From: Ilumatobacteraceae bacterium
Lineage (GTDB): Bacteria > Actinomycetota > Acidimicrobiia > Acidimicrobiales > Ilumatobacteraceae
Length of the DNA stretch: 64,000 nucleotides
Assembly (NCBI GenBank): GCA_025463305.1
Contig: JAOBWK010000039.1
Location: forward strand, 58,164 to 122,163
Direction of reading: 5' to 3'
Shown: in pieces, positions 15,844 through 24,779 of the stretch
Numbering within the stretch: position 1 is the stretch's first letter
Layout: the number at the start of each line of letters is the position of its first letter
The notes under the pieces: model-generated
What the model was told of the DNA's origin: nothing
The model's input: the letters and a program-made list of their open reading frames with translations, nothing else
Database searches by the model: none
Translations under genes and position numbers: made by a program

Positions 15844-15890
15844 CCGCCTTGCCAAGGTGAGGGTCGCGAGTTCGAATCTCGTCATCCGCT
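15844..15890 (+). tRNA. tRNA-Gly(GCC), 3' half only
   Basis: A seven-base anticodon loop TTGCCAA (15849-15855, anticodon GCC) sits on a stem with four of five pairs. It is followed by the variable loop GGGTC, a T-arm with stem GCGAG/CTCGT and loop TTCGAAT (15866-15882), the acceptor strand CATCCGC and discriminator T. CCA is not encoded. The matching 5' acceptor GCGGATG and a D-arm are missing: the 26 bases before position 15844 form a GC hairpin instead. A terminator follows at once. This is what an integration-site duplicate or a decayed gene looks like. A strongly divergent 5' half starting near CGGAT at 15772 is a weaker alternative. Confidence 0.6.
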
Positions 15891-15896
15891 CGATTG

Positions 15897-15941
15897 AAAG
15901 GCCTGGTCAGAGCCCCTTTTTGGGGCGCTGGCCAGGCCTTT
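15897..15941 (+). terminator. Strong stem-loop terminator behind the tRNA half
   Basis: AAAGGCCTGG (15897-15906) pairs perfectly with CCAGGCCTTT (15932-15941). An inner AGCCCC/GGGGCGC stem caps a TTTTT loop. It ends in TTT and can work in both directions. Confidence 0.75.
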
Positions 15942-16070
15942 GTCGTTGGTCCATTCACGGACACGTTCAACCTCTCCCACCGTTTGGCCCACGAGTGCTC
16001 ACGTCCCCGCCCCATCCGCCGACGAACTAGGTGTGAGATCTCTGGGGCATGTGTTCGAGAACCTGAAATC

Positions 16071-16372
16071 ATGTCAGGTCCTCGACGCGTTCGACCGGCT
16101 GTTCTGTTGACGTCGCCACTCTGGCGGGGTTTCCAGCCGGTTCCGCGCCACGTGCGCCACGAACCGGATGCCGGGTTCACCCTCATCGAGATCCTGATCG
16201 CGATCGTGCTCGTCGGGATCCTGTCGACGGTGTGCTGCTGATCGACTGGTGGAGCGACCACACTCCGACGGTGAGAACGGCGACGGTGACCTTGGCGGCC
16301 GGAGCTCACACCGTCATCCTCGAGTACTCCCAGCTCTACGGAACAGCGCAGGTTTCGCTCGACTGGAGCTGA
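16071..16372 (+). pseudogene. Deletion chimera: pilin N-terminus joined to PA14 C-terminus
   Basis: From ATG 16071 the frame reads a leader and then DAGFTLIEILIAIVLVGILSTV, a type IV prepilin cleavage site and helix, and stops at 16239. One frame over, starting near 16226, the sequence continues as LLIDWWSDH, then TLAAGAHTVILEYSQLYGTAQVSLDWS and a stop at 16372. That second part matches the last 45 residues of the PA14 domain that ends the minor pilin at 32347. The two ends of a pilus locus thus seem to have been fused by an internal deletion. It cannot make a working pilin. Confidence 0.7.
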
Positions 16373-16980
16373 TGTGGCCGCTGCCGCGCTGTCTGCGGCG
16401 AGGAGGAGTGCCTCAGCGGTGATTCCGAGGCGACTCGTGGCGAGGCCGAGGCTCGCAACGATCGAGACGAGATGTCCGTCGAACTCGAACGCCATCCATG
16501 ACGCTTGCCACCAGTGCTGAGGCCTGCTCGATACCTTCGTCTGCGACATGCTGCGACGCGACGGAGTCGCGAAGGAAGACGAACCCGCGCGGAGCCGCGC
16601 TCACGGAACGACGGTCGACGACGGCGATCACCGAGGTGCATCGAGCACGGGGCCGAGCTGATGCGCCGTGCGACGCGCCAGCGCTCTCCCTGCTCGCCCC
16701 AACGACGGTCGCGCGGTGATGAGCAAGGTTCCACGCTCCCCGTGACACCGGATCGAGAACGCCAGATGGGCGTCGCCGCTGTCACCGGCTCCCGCGCTGA
16801 GGCGGGGATTGAGCGGCATCCGTTCCACCGTGCACACCGCCACCTCGGTGATCTCATCGACCCGCCGCAGGAGGTCCGCAAGGAGCAGGCCGGCTACATC
16901 GCGCCGATGACGAGTCAGGTCGACCTGCACCGGCGCTCGCGCTTCATCGGCTCGCCGACGACGACGAGCGCGTCGTCTCT
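16372..16980 (-). pseudogene. Possible eroded gene with frameshifts
   Basis: Three overlapping minus-strand frames each look protein-like over a stretch. The first (about 16965-16630) has RDVAGLLLADLLRRVDEI and HLAFSIRCHGERGTLLITA. The second (about 16640-16490) has RGFVFLRDSVASQ and ASALVASVMDG. The third (about 16500-16380) has FEFDGHLVSIVASLGLA and GITAEALLLAADSA. Joined by two frameshifts they could be one degraded ORF. I recognise no family. It fills the gap between the pilin chimera and the large surface protein, so general decay of this stretch is plausible. Low certainty. Confidence 0.3.
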
Positions 16981-17015
16981 GCCGGCCTGAATCGGGAGGG
17001 CTCTTCGGACGCCCA

Positions 17016-20000
17016 TCAGCCCGAGAACCATCCGTTGATGTCGACGATGACATCGACGGGCCCTTGGCTGTAGATGCAGACCGTGCCTGACGCCGATACC
17101 GGTGCGAGCACGGCGTTCGCAACCGTGGCGCCTGCGACGTAGTTCAAGCTGGACACGCTCTCGCGTGTCCCGCAGGGGTAGACGGTGACGAAGCCATCGG
17201 ACTCTGGATTGGTGACGGTGACGTTGAGCGACACGGCCGACACACCCGTTGATGGCACGAGGCCGACGAGGTCGGTGACCTGCACCTCGAGAACGCTGTC
17301 CCCACCGATCTTCTGCTTTGCGACGGTGCGCAACGCATCCGGGCTCTCACCGCGTCTGGTGTCGAGCACCCGGTGTGGGTCCGATGCGGTGAAGCCGGAG
17401 TCGTCCTTGACCCAGCCGTTGATGTCGACGACCAGGTCGGTGGTCACCGATGCGTAGAAGCACACCGTGCCCCGCGCCGAGACGGGGGCGATGACTGCGT
17501 TGGCCACCGTCTGCCCGGCTGCGAAGTTCACGCTCGAGACGAGCTGCCGTGCTCCGCACGGATACACCGTCACGTATCCGGCGGCTTGTGGGTTCGTCGC
17601 CGTGACGTTCAACGAGACCGCTGCGATCGGGCCGGCCGGCACGAGGCCGGCAAGGTCGCTGACGCTGACCTCGAGCATGGTGCCGGCGAGGATCTGTCCG
17701 CTCGGGACAGCACGCACGGCGTTCGGGCTCTCACCCGGGCGCGTGTCGAAGAGTCGTGCTGGACCGACGGCGGACAACGCCTGCCCGGCAGCGAACCAAC
17801 CGTTGACGTCGACGACGAGGTCCGTCGGGACGCTGCTGTAGAAGCACACATCACCTCGGGCGCTCACCGGCGTGACGACAGCGTTGGCCACGTTCCGGCC
17901 AGTCGAGATGTTGAGGCTGGAGACGAGGGGTCGGGTGCCGCAGGCGAACACCGTCACGTAGCCGGATCCGTCCGTGTTGGTCGCGGTGACGTTCAACGAG
18001 ACCGCGCCCACGCCGTCAGCCGGAACGTAACCTGCCAGATCCGTCAGACGCACCTCCAGTCCGTCGGCTCCGCCGAGCTTGTGCGACGCGACGGAGCGGA
18101 GAGCGTTCGGGCTCTCGCCAGGCCGGGTGTCGAGGACGCGATGCGGCCCGACCGGGGTGAAGTCGGGCGTGGTCGCAGGACCAGGGCCTGCCGCCGTGTC
18201 CACCGTGAGGACCTGGACCGCGGTGTTGACCTGTGCCGCTGGCGTCGTCACCGCGACGACGACCGTGTACGTGCCGTTGGCGAGCGTCGATGGCGTGACC
18301 GACCAGGTGCCGTCGGCGCCGACGGTCGTCGTCAACGTCTGGCCGGCGACGGTGACTGTCACGACGGACCCCGGCGGTGCCGTCGAGGTGCCGGTGATCG
18401 GATGCGTGGGGTCGGACGTGGTGGCTGTGGCACCGCCGGTGCTGATGACGGCAGGCGCGTTCGTGTCGACGGTGATCGCCTGCGTCATGCTGCCGATGTT
18501 CCCGGCCGTGTCGGTGGCGGACGCCGTGACGACGTAGGTGCCGTTGGAGAGTGCGAGGGGCGTCACGTTCCACGTACCGTCCACCTGCACGAGCGTGGTC
18601 AGCTGACCGCCCGGATAGGAGACGGTGATCACGGATCCGGCGGCGACGTCGGCTGTGCCACGTGTCGTCGGGGTGCTGTCGTTGGTCCCGAACGTTGCCC
18701 CGCCGACGATCGTGACGATCGGACGAACCGTGTCGATCGTCAACGCCTGGGCGGCCTGCGATGCGTTCCCCGCGCTGTCGGTCGTCGAGACGGTGATGTA
18801 ATGCACGCCGTCACTCATGCGTGCGGAGTCCACGCTCCACCGACCGGCCGCACCGACCGCGCCGGGCAGTCGTTGTCCTTCGACCACGACCATCAGTGCC
18901 GTTCCGGGGTCGAGATCGGCAGTTCCGCTGATCGTCGGCGATGGATCGTTGGTCAACGCTGACGCTCCTCCGTCGATCGCGACGACCGCCGGTGAGGTGT
19001 CGACCGTCAGTGTCTGAGCACCGCTGGCCGAGTTGTGTGCTGCATCGGTGACCGTTGCCATGATGAGCCGCGCGCCGTCGGCCAGCGCCGTCGTGGTGAC
19101 GTTCCACGAACCATCCGACTGGACGATCGCGGTCCACGTCTGCGCGCCGACCACCACGGACACGATCGAACCTGCCGGAACATCTGTCGTCCCGCTGACT
19201 GTGGGCGTCGAGTCGTTCGTCAACGACGCAGCGCCACCGACGATGGTGATGATCGGCAGCACCGTGTCGATCGTCAACGCCTGGGTCGCGGCTCCGATGT
19301 TGCCGGCGGCGTCCGTCGCCGACGCAGAGATCGCGTACGTGCCATTGGCGAGCAGCGGAAGTGCCACCGACCACGCGCCGGACACGACCGATGCACTGAA
19401 CGTCTGGCCAGCCACCACCACGGTCACGTTCGACGGGACTTCGACGTCGGTGACGCCGCTGATCGTCGGTGCGGACGTGTTGGTGATCGCTGATGCTCCG
19501 CCGGTGATCGAGATCGATGGCGGGTTCGAGAAGAAGTCGTTGTCATTGACCGCAACGGCACCCGTGATCGCGAGAACACGACCGTTCACGAGGGCACCTG
19601 CGCCGACCCCGACTGCGTCGTGGGCCATCACCGTGCCGACCATGACGGCGCCTGCACCGATCGTGGCGGCGCCGCTGACCTGCCAGAAGACGCGCGATGC
19701 CTGGGCGCCGTTCGTGAGCAGCACCTTGCTTGCCGCCGCCATCCCGAGGGCTCCGCCGATCTGGAGCACGAACACGCCGTTCGGGTTGCCCTGACCGTCG
19801 AGCGTCATCGTGCCGGTGTTGGCCACGGCACCAGCTGATCCGTACACCCCAGCATCCAAGGTCACCCCGATGAGGTCCGGGACGAGTGGGAGTGCCGGAG
19901 ATCGTCCCGCCGCGTCTGCGTACGCAGTGGCGAGGCTGGCAAGTGCCGGCGCGATGTCGGATCCGCCTCGGGTCGCGCCCGTGACGACGCCGGGCGGGAA

Positions 20001-20273
20001 CCCGGTCACCGCTCCACCGGCACCGAGATCACCGCGCAGCGTTGTGTGGTGGGCTCCGGGTGCGCTCGCGGTGTTGCCGACCGCAGCCGGGGTGAGCACG
20101 GAGTAGCTCGCAGCCGCACCAAGATCGATCGGCACGGCGGGCGCGACAGCCAGCGCAGATCCTGCCCCCAAGACGGCGGGCACGATGACCGCAGCGGCGA
20201 CGAGCGCGATCGCCACGCTCGCGCATCGGATCTGGGAAAGGAGAACGAAGTGCTTGGAGACATGGCGGGGCAT
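17016..20273 (-). CDS. Secreted DUF3494 (ice-binding-like) adhesin with Ig-like repeats and three LDTR modules
   Basis: A 1085-residue secreted protein. The start at ATG 20273 gives a signal peptide (basic start, hydrophobic stretch VAIALVAAAVIVPAVLG, cleavage near ALA-VAP). Residues about 45-255 are a DUF3494 beta-solenoid, the fold of bacterial ice-binding proteins and some adhesins. Next come five Ig-like repeats of about 88 residues, each with SxPTxSGT and TDAAGN-type motifs. The last 390 residues are three LDTR modules with paired cysteines (YPCG ... VCFY) ending VDINGW. No LPXTG anchor is present. It probably acts at the cell surface. The open frame extends to 20555, but those 94 residues lack a signal peptide. 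Confidence 0.83.
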   Translation of the reverse strand: MPRHVSKHFVLLSQIRCASVAIALVAAAVIVPAVLGAGSALAVAPAVPIDLGAAASYSVLTPAAVGNTASAPGAHHTTLRGDLGAGGAVTGFPPGVVTGATRGGSDIAPALASLATAYADAAGRSPALPLVPDLIGVTLDAGVYGSAGAVANTGTMTLDGQGNPNGVFVLQIGGALGMAAASKVLLTNGAQASRVFWQVSGAATIGAGAVMVGTVMAHDAVGVGAGALVNGRVLAITGAVAVNDNDFFSNPPSISITGGASAITNTSAPTISGVTDVEVPSNVTVVVAGQTFSASVVSGAWSVALPLLANGTYAISASATDAAGNIGAATQALTIDTVLPIITIVGGAASLTNDSTPTVSGTTDVPAGSIVSVVVGAQTWTAIVQSDGSWNVTTTALADGARLIMATVTDAAHNSASGAQTLTVDTSPAVVAIDGGASALTNDPSPTISGTADLDPGTALMVVVEGQRLPGAVGAAGRWSVDSARMSDGVHYITVSTTDSAGNASQAAQALTIDTVRPIVTIVGGATFGTNDSTPTTRGTADVAAGSVITVSYPGGQLTTLVQVDGTWNVTPLALSNGTYVVTASATDTAGNIGSMTQAITVDTNAPAVISTGGATATTSDPTHPITGTSTAPPGSVVTVTVAGQTLTTTVGADGTWSVTPSTLANGTYTVVVAVTTPAAQVNTAVQVLTVDTAAGPGPATTPDFTPVGPHRVLDTRPGESPNALRSVASHKLGGADGLEVRLTDLAGYVPADGVGAVSLNVTATNTDGSGYVTVFACGTRPLVSSLNISTGRNVANAVVTPVSARGDVCFYSSVPTDLVVDVNGWFAAGQALSAVGPARLFDTRPGESPNAVRAVPSGQILAGTMLEVSVSDLAGLVPAGPIAAVSLNVTATNPQAAGYVTVYPCGARQLVSSVNFAAGQTVANAVIAPVSARGTVCFYASVTTDLVVDINGWVKDDSGFTASDPHRVLDTRRGESPDALRTVAKQKIGGDSVLEVQVTDLVGLVPSTGVSAVSLNVTVTNPESDGFVTVYPCGTRESVSSLNYVAGATVANAVLAPVSASGTVCIYSQGPVDVIVDINGWFSG

Positions 20274-20600
20274 GAGTCTTCTTTCGTGGCGCGCATCCAC
20301 TGCGGTGGATGACGAGTCGGTTGCGGCGACAACGGAACGGGCGGCGTCGGTGTTGGCTGTTGCAGACACCATCGGTGCGCCCGTGACGAAACTGAGGAGC
20401 GATGGCTCCAGATCCGTGAAGTTGTGCGGCGGTTGAGATTCCGACAACGCGATCGTGTTCAGCCCGGCAACGGGACGCCACATGCGGGTTTCATCAACAC
20501 CGCCGCCGGCGGTGATCAACGAAGTGCGATTCTGCACCCCTGACGGTAGGGTCATGTCTCAACGTTGCCGGGATCTGTCGGCGTCACGTGGGGACAGCAC
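20274..20600. other. Divergent intergenic region between surface protein and giant regulator
   Basis: This 327-base gap separates two divergent starts (20273 minus, 20601 plus). Reading frames run through it in both directions but lack start signals or recognisable domains. It probably holds both promoters, and a regulator with a DNA-binding domain is one of the two genes. I see no GGGTA element and no clear palindrome. Confidence 0.4.
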
Positions 20601-23600
20601 ATGAATCTCGTGGTTCGAGTCACCACCCGAGAGCAGCGCATCACTTGGGTCAGCTCCGGCTTCGCAGCCGGGATCGGACTTCCCGGACAAGATCTCGTCG
20701 GTCGCCCGATCTTCGAGATCCTGGATTCCGTGTGGACGCCAGAGCTGAGGACCCTGTTCTCGGCGCAGAACCAACGTGAGGTGCCAGAGCCCGAGGATGT
20801 CCTGGTCGTCAAGATCTTGTCGGCACATCCGACGCCGGCCTGCTTCCAGTTGCGCAGCGCTGGATCGGTCACGGATTCGCACGACAGTGTCGTCGCCCAG
20901 CTCGTCCCCATCACGACCGACACGTTCGATGCGCAGGTGGAGATCGCCAACGGGGAGCACCTGTACGCGGCGCTCGCTCGTGGATCGAGCGACGGGATCG
21001 TCATCTACGACTCGGCTCGGATCCTGTTCGTCAACGACGTCACGGTGGAGATGTCCGACGCCAGCGGATCCGAGACCCTCATCGGGTTGCCGATCTCGGA
21101 TCTGATCCGCGCCGACGCACAGCCAGCGCTCGATGTGATCAGCGAACGTCTCGTCGAGGACGCCGAAGCAAGCTTCGACATCGAGCTCCTCGTACGTCGC
21201 CCATCCGGACTGCCGTTGCAGGCACAAGGGTCCGTCGAGCGGGTGATGTGGGCGGGACGTCCGGCGGTCCAGGTCGTTCTCCACGACACGTCGCCCGCAG
21301 AGACCCGCTCGGACACGGACCGTGTCGCCCTCGGAGTCCGGAACGGCATCCCGCTGGACAACGGTCTGTCCGGGCTGGCTGCACTCTTGACCTGGCTCGA
21401 CCATGCGCAGCCCGACACGTTGTCCGTCGTGGTCTTGCTCGACGTCGATCACTTCGGCCGACTCAACGCCCGTTCTGGGTACTCCGCAGGTGACGACGTG
21501 TTGAGCGGGTTGGATCAGCGCCTCCGTGCCGACGTTCGCGCAGACGAGTTCGCCGTCAAGTTGAGCGCTGATCGTTTCGCGATGTGCGCAACCGTGATCG
21601 ACGGAAGATCCGCGTACGAGTTCGCGGAACGCGTCGGCGTCCTCACCAGTGAGCCGCTGCTCGCAGACGGCTCCCTCCTGTCGATCTCTGTCAGTTCGGG
21701 CGCCGCGTGGGGCGCCAACGCAGGAAACGCGATCAGGCTGTTCGAGCAAGCAGAGCGAGCGCTCGAGGACGCCCAGGTGCAAGGCGGTCACCGGTTGTGC
21801 TTCTACGAGGCCGGGGATCCGGGCAGCTGGGCCGACGAGGCTTCGTTCGCCCGTGACCTGCGTGCCGGTTTGGCCGATGGCCAGATCTTCGTTGCGTATC
21901 AGCCGATCGTCGAGCTGGCGACAGGTGACGTCCGCAAGGTCGAAGCCCTGGCGCGCTGGACCCATCCGGAACGCGGCAACGTCCCGCCATCGGTGTTCAT
22001 CCCGATCGCGGAGAACTTCGGATTGATCGACCAGCTCGGTGAGTGGGTGCTGCAGAGCGCGTGTGTCGACGTCGTCGCGATGGACCTCGAAGGGGTCGTC
22101 GTCGATGTGTCGGTCAACCTGTCGGTGGTCCAGCTCCGCGACCCGAGCGTTGTCGAGCGGATCGCCTTGATCCTCGCCGGCACGGGACTCGACCCGACCC
22201 GCTTGTGGATCGAGGTCACCGAGAGCGTCCTGCTCGACGACCGTGCTCTGCTCCCCTTGCATCAGCTGCGGGACCTCGGAGTTCACCTGGTGATCGACGA
22301 CTTCGGGACTGGCTTCGCGACGTTCCGCTACCTCACCCGCCTGCCTGTCGAGGCATTGAAGATCGACACGACGTTCGTGTGGGGACTCGGGATCGATGCG
22401 AGCGACACGGCGATCGTGCGTTCCGTGGTCAACCTCGGTCGCGAGCTCGGGCTCGAAGTCATCGCCGAGGGCGTGGAAACCGAGTCGCAACGGTCCCAGC
22501 TGCTGGCATTGCACTGCCGCCTCGCGCAAGGTTGGTTGTTCGATCGCGCGCTGACCTATGCCGAGTTCATCGACCGCTACTGCCGTCCAGGAGATGACGA
22601 AACGGTCGTCGTCGACTCGTCCGGCGTCGCCGGCGACAACGAATCCGCACGGATCGCAGCGCTGCGCGCCTGTCGGATCATGGACACGTCACCGGACCCT
22701 GCGTTCGATTCGCTCGTCCAACTCGCCGCCGAGCTCCTGACGGTCCCGATGGCGTTGGTGTCGTTCGTCGACACCGATCGACAGTGGTTCAAGGCGCGCT
22801 ACGGCGTCGATCTGGTGGAGACACCACGTGCGACGTCGTTCTGCAGTCACGCCATCAGGCATCCACTGTCCCCATTCGTCGTCGCCGACACCAGCCTCGA
22901 CGAACGCTTCGACGCGAACCCGGTCGTCACCGGTCCGCCACACATTCGGTCATATGCGGGGATACCGATCCTGAGCCGTGAATCACTGCCGATCGGCACG
23001 TTGTGCGTGCTCGACACCGTTGCGAGAGCCTTCACCGACGAGCAGCTCGGCCAGCTCTCCGTGCTCGCCGAACAAGCTGCGGCGCTCGCTGATCTGCGAC
23101 GACGAACCGTCGAGCTCAGCGAACTGCTGTACGCCCGCGCTCACGACGCGACCGATGCCTCGAGCATTGCTTCGCTGACGAACCTGGCGGCGCTCGAAGT
23201 CGGCCGCGCCCTCGTCCTTGCCGAGGCAGTGCCCCTGGACGGACGACCAGGCACGATGATCTTCGGGCCGTTGAGCATCGACCTTGCGGCCCGTTCGGTT
23301 CGGAGAGACGACGACGAGATCGCACTCACCGTCAAGGAGTTCGACGTTCTCGTCTACCTCGCGAGCCACGCGGACAGCGTGGTGAGCAGAACCGAGCTGT
23401 TGACCGAGGTGTGGCATTCTGCTCCTGCGTGGCAGGCCTCGTCGACCGTCACCGAACACATCTACCGACTTCGCTCGAAGATCGAAGAGGACCCGGCGAA
23501 CCCGACTGTCATCGTGACCGTTCGAGGCATCGGCTACCGCTTCTGCGCAACGACGTCCACGACCACACCCAGCGACGATCGGCGTCAGGCCGAGTCGATC

Positions 23601-24770
23601 AGCCGGTCCCAGCACGACAGGATCTCCGCACCGCCGAAGGTCGTCAACGTACCGGACGCAGTGATCGTGACCGACCCCGAGCTGCACATCCTGAGCTGGA
23701 ACACGGCCGCACAGCACATCTACGGGTGGAGTGAGGCCGAGGTGTTGGGACGCAACATCCGCGACGTCGTGTTCAGTGCGGATCAACGGAACACGCCGAT
23801 CGATCCGACGGAGCTCGGGGAGACAGGCCGATGGCACCATCCGGTCCGTCACACGACTCGAGAGGGCGTCGAGATCGCCGTGATCGCGTCTGTGAGCGCC
23901 CTTCGGGATGACCGCGGAGACGTGACCGCGCTCGTGGTCGTCAACCGGCTCGTCCCCGCCCGGTCCGACACGGACGTCGGCGGTGAGCTCGGCAGCATCG
24001 ACGTCAGCGACGTGCGGCGCGCGTTGGATCGACACGAGTTCGTCGTCTACTACGAACCGATCGTCCTGCTCACCAACCGACAGGTTGTCGCAGTCCGGAC
24101 TCGCACCCGTTGGCTGCGTCCCAACGGTGAGACCTGGGAAGCGGCGGCATTCGTCGACGCCTTCATCCGGGCCGGCGCCCTGGACGAGCTCACGGCGTTC
24201 ATCTGCACGACCGCAGCAACCCAAGCCGAGCGCTGGCACAGTGCCGGCGAAGATGTCGCCATCACGATCGAGCTCCGCGGCGAGCAACTCGCGCACACAG
24301 GGGTCATTGCCGCGCTCACTGACACCACAGCCCGACTCGCGCTCAGCGGATTGCAGGTGTGGTTCGAGGTCGCCCAGAGCGTGGTGGCCGACATCGGTGC
24401 TGCCGGCCGCGCCGGCCTCGATCAGCTGACCAGTGCCGGAGCCCGCATCAGCATCCGCGGATTCGGCATCGCCGGCACGCACGTGACCACTCGAGAGGGT
24501 GCTCACATTCCCGTCCATGCGTTGAAGATCGACGCGTCACTGATCAACAGCATCGACAACGACGTGCAGATCAGCGACTTCGTCCGCTCCCTCCTTGCGG
24601 CGGGCGCAGCGATGGCCGTCCCCGTGGCCGCTGAAGGGGTCACGAACGCGTCGCAGCATTCGGCGCTGCACGCGATCGGCTGTCTCGCCGGGCAAGGCCC
24701 CTTCTACGGCGTTGCGGCGCTCGGCGATCACGTCGCGCTCGACAGAGCGCAGACGATCCTGCCGGCCTGA
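20601..24770 (+). CDS. PAS-PAS-GGDEF(degenerate)-EAL-GAF-winged helix-PAS-EAL(degenerate) regulator
   Basis: A 1389-residue cytoplasmic protein from ATG 20601 (GTGGGG upstream). Domains in order: two PAS folds (about 10-115 and 120-230); a GGDEF-like domain whose signature has become SADRF (325-329), so a cyclase is unlikely; an EAL domain (430-660) keeping the residues of c-di-GMP phosphodiesterases (EALARW 448, NLS 506, EVTES 538-542, DDFGTGF 566-572, LKID 586-589, EGVET 623-627); a GAF domain (690-840); an OmpR/PhoB winged helix (900-985; ALTVKEFDVLVYLA, GIGYRF); a third PAS (1015-1115); and a second EAL-like domain (1135-1385) that lost EAL (RTR), Asn and DDF (RGF). It could couple c-di-GMP turnover directly to transcription. 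Confidence 0.85.
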   Translation: MNLVVRVTTREQRITWVSSGFAAGIGLPGQDLVGRPIFEILDSVWTPELRTLFSAQNQREVPEPEDVLVVKILSAHPTPACFQLRSAGSVTDSHDSVVAQLVPITTDTFDAQVEIANGEHLYAALARGSSDGIVIYDSARILFVNDVTVEMSDASGSETLIGLPISDLIRADAQPALDVISERLVEDAEASFDIELLVRRPSGLPLQAQGSVERVMWAGRPAVQVVLHDTSPAETRSDTDRVALGVRNGIPLDNGLSGLAALLTWLDHAQPDTLSVVVLLDVDHFGRLNARSGYSAGDDVLSGLDQRLRADVRADEFAVKLSADRFAMCATVIDGRSAYEFAERVGVLTSEPLLADGSLLSISVSSGAAWGANAGNAIRLFEQAERALEDAQVQGGHRLCFYEAGDPGSWADEASFARDLRAGLADGQIFVAYQPIVELATGDVRKVEALARWTHPERGNVPPSVFIPIAENFGLIDQLGEWVLQSACVDVVAMDLEGVVVDVSVNLSVVQLRDPSVVERIALILAGTGLDPTRLWIEVTESVLLDDRALLPLHQLRDLGVHLVIDDFGTGFATFRYLTRLPVEALKIDTTFVWGLGIDASDTAIVRSVVNLGRELGLEVIAEGVETESQRSQLLALHCRLAQGWLFDRALTYAEFIDRYCRPGDDETVVVDSSGVAGDNESARIAALRACRIMDTSPDPAFDSLVQLAAELLTVPMALVSFVDTDRQWFKARYGVDLVETPRATSFCSHAIRHPLSPFVVADTSLDERFDANPVVTGPPHIRSYAGIPILSRESLPIGTLCVLDTVARAFTDEQLGQLSVLAEQAAALADLRRRTVELSELLYARAHDATDASSIASLTNLAALEVGRALVLAEAVPLDGRPGTMIFGPLSIDLAARSVRRDDDEIALTVKEFDVLVYLASHADSVVSRTELLTEVWHSAPAWQASSTVTEHIYRLRSKIEEDPANPTVIVTVRGIGYRFCATTSTTTPSDDRRQAESISRSQHDRISAPPKVVNVPDAVIVTDPELHILSWNTAAQHIYGWSEAEVLGRNIRDVVFSADQRNTPIDPTELGETGRWHHPVRHTTREGVEIAVIASVSALRDDRGDVTALVVVNRLVPARSDTDVGGELGSIDVSDVRRALDRHEFVVYYEPIVLLTNRQVVAVRTRTRWLRPNGETWEAAAFVDAFIRAGALDELTAFICTTAATQAERWHSAGEDVAITIELRGEQLAHTGVIAALTDTTARLALSGLQVWFEVAQSVVADIGAAGRAGLDQLTSAGARISIRGFGIAGTHVTTREGAHIPVHALKIDASLINSIDNDVQISDFVRSLLAAGAAMAVPVAAEGVTNASQHSALHAIGCLAGQGPFYGVAALGDHVALDRAQTILPA

Positions 24771-24779
24771 CGCCGCCGC

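Larger units (their letters stand above)
15509..16070. other. Non-coding stretch with palindrome, tRNA half and terminator
   Basis: No convincing coding sequence is seen in these 560 bases; the open frames are short and Arg-rich. It holds an AT-rich palindrome (15728-15743), the 3' half of a tRNA-Gly (15844-15890) and a strong terminator (15897-15941). It then leads into a truncated pilin fragment. Confidence 0.6.

Noticed and set aside
15775..15890. A selenocysteine or other long-variable-arm tRNA
   Set aside because: The anticodon loop TTGCCAA and T-arm fit glycine; no UCA loop, no eight-base acceptor stem and no long variable arm can be folded.
15844..15890. 3' end of a tmRNA
   Set aside because: The T-arm and acceptor do not match the conserved tmRNA end, and no tag-peptide reading frame precedes it.
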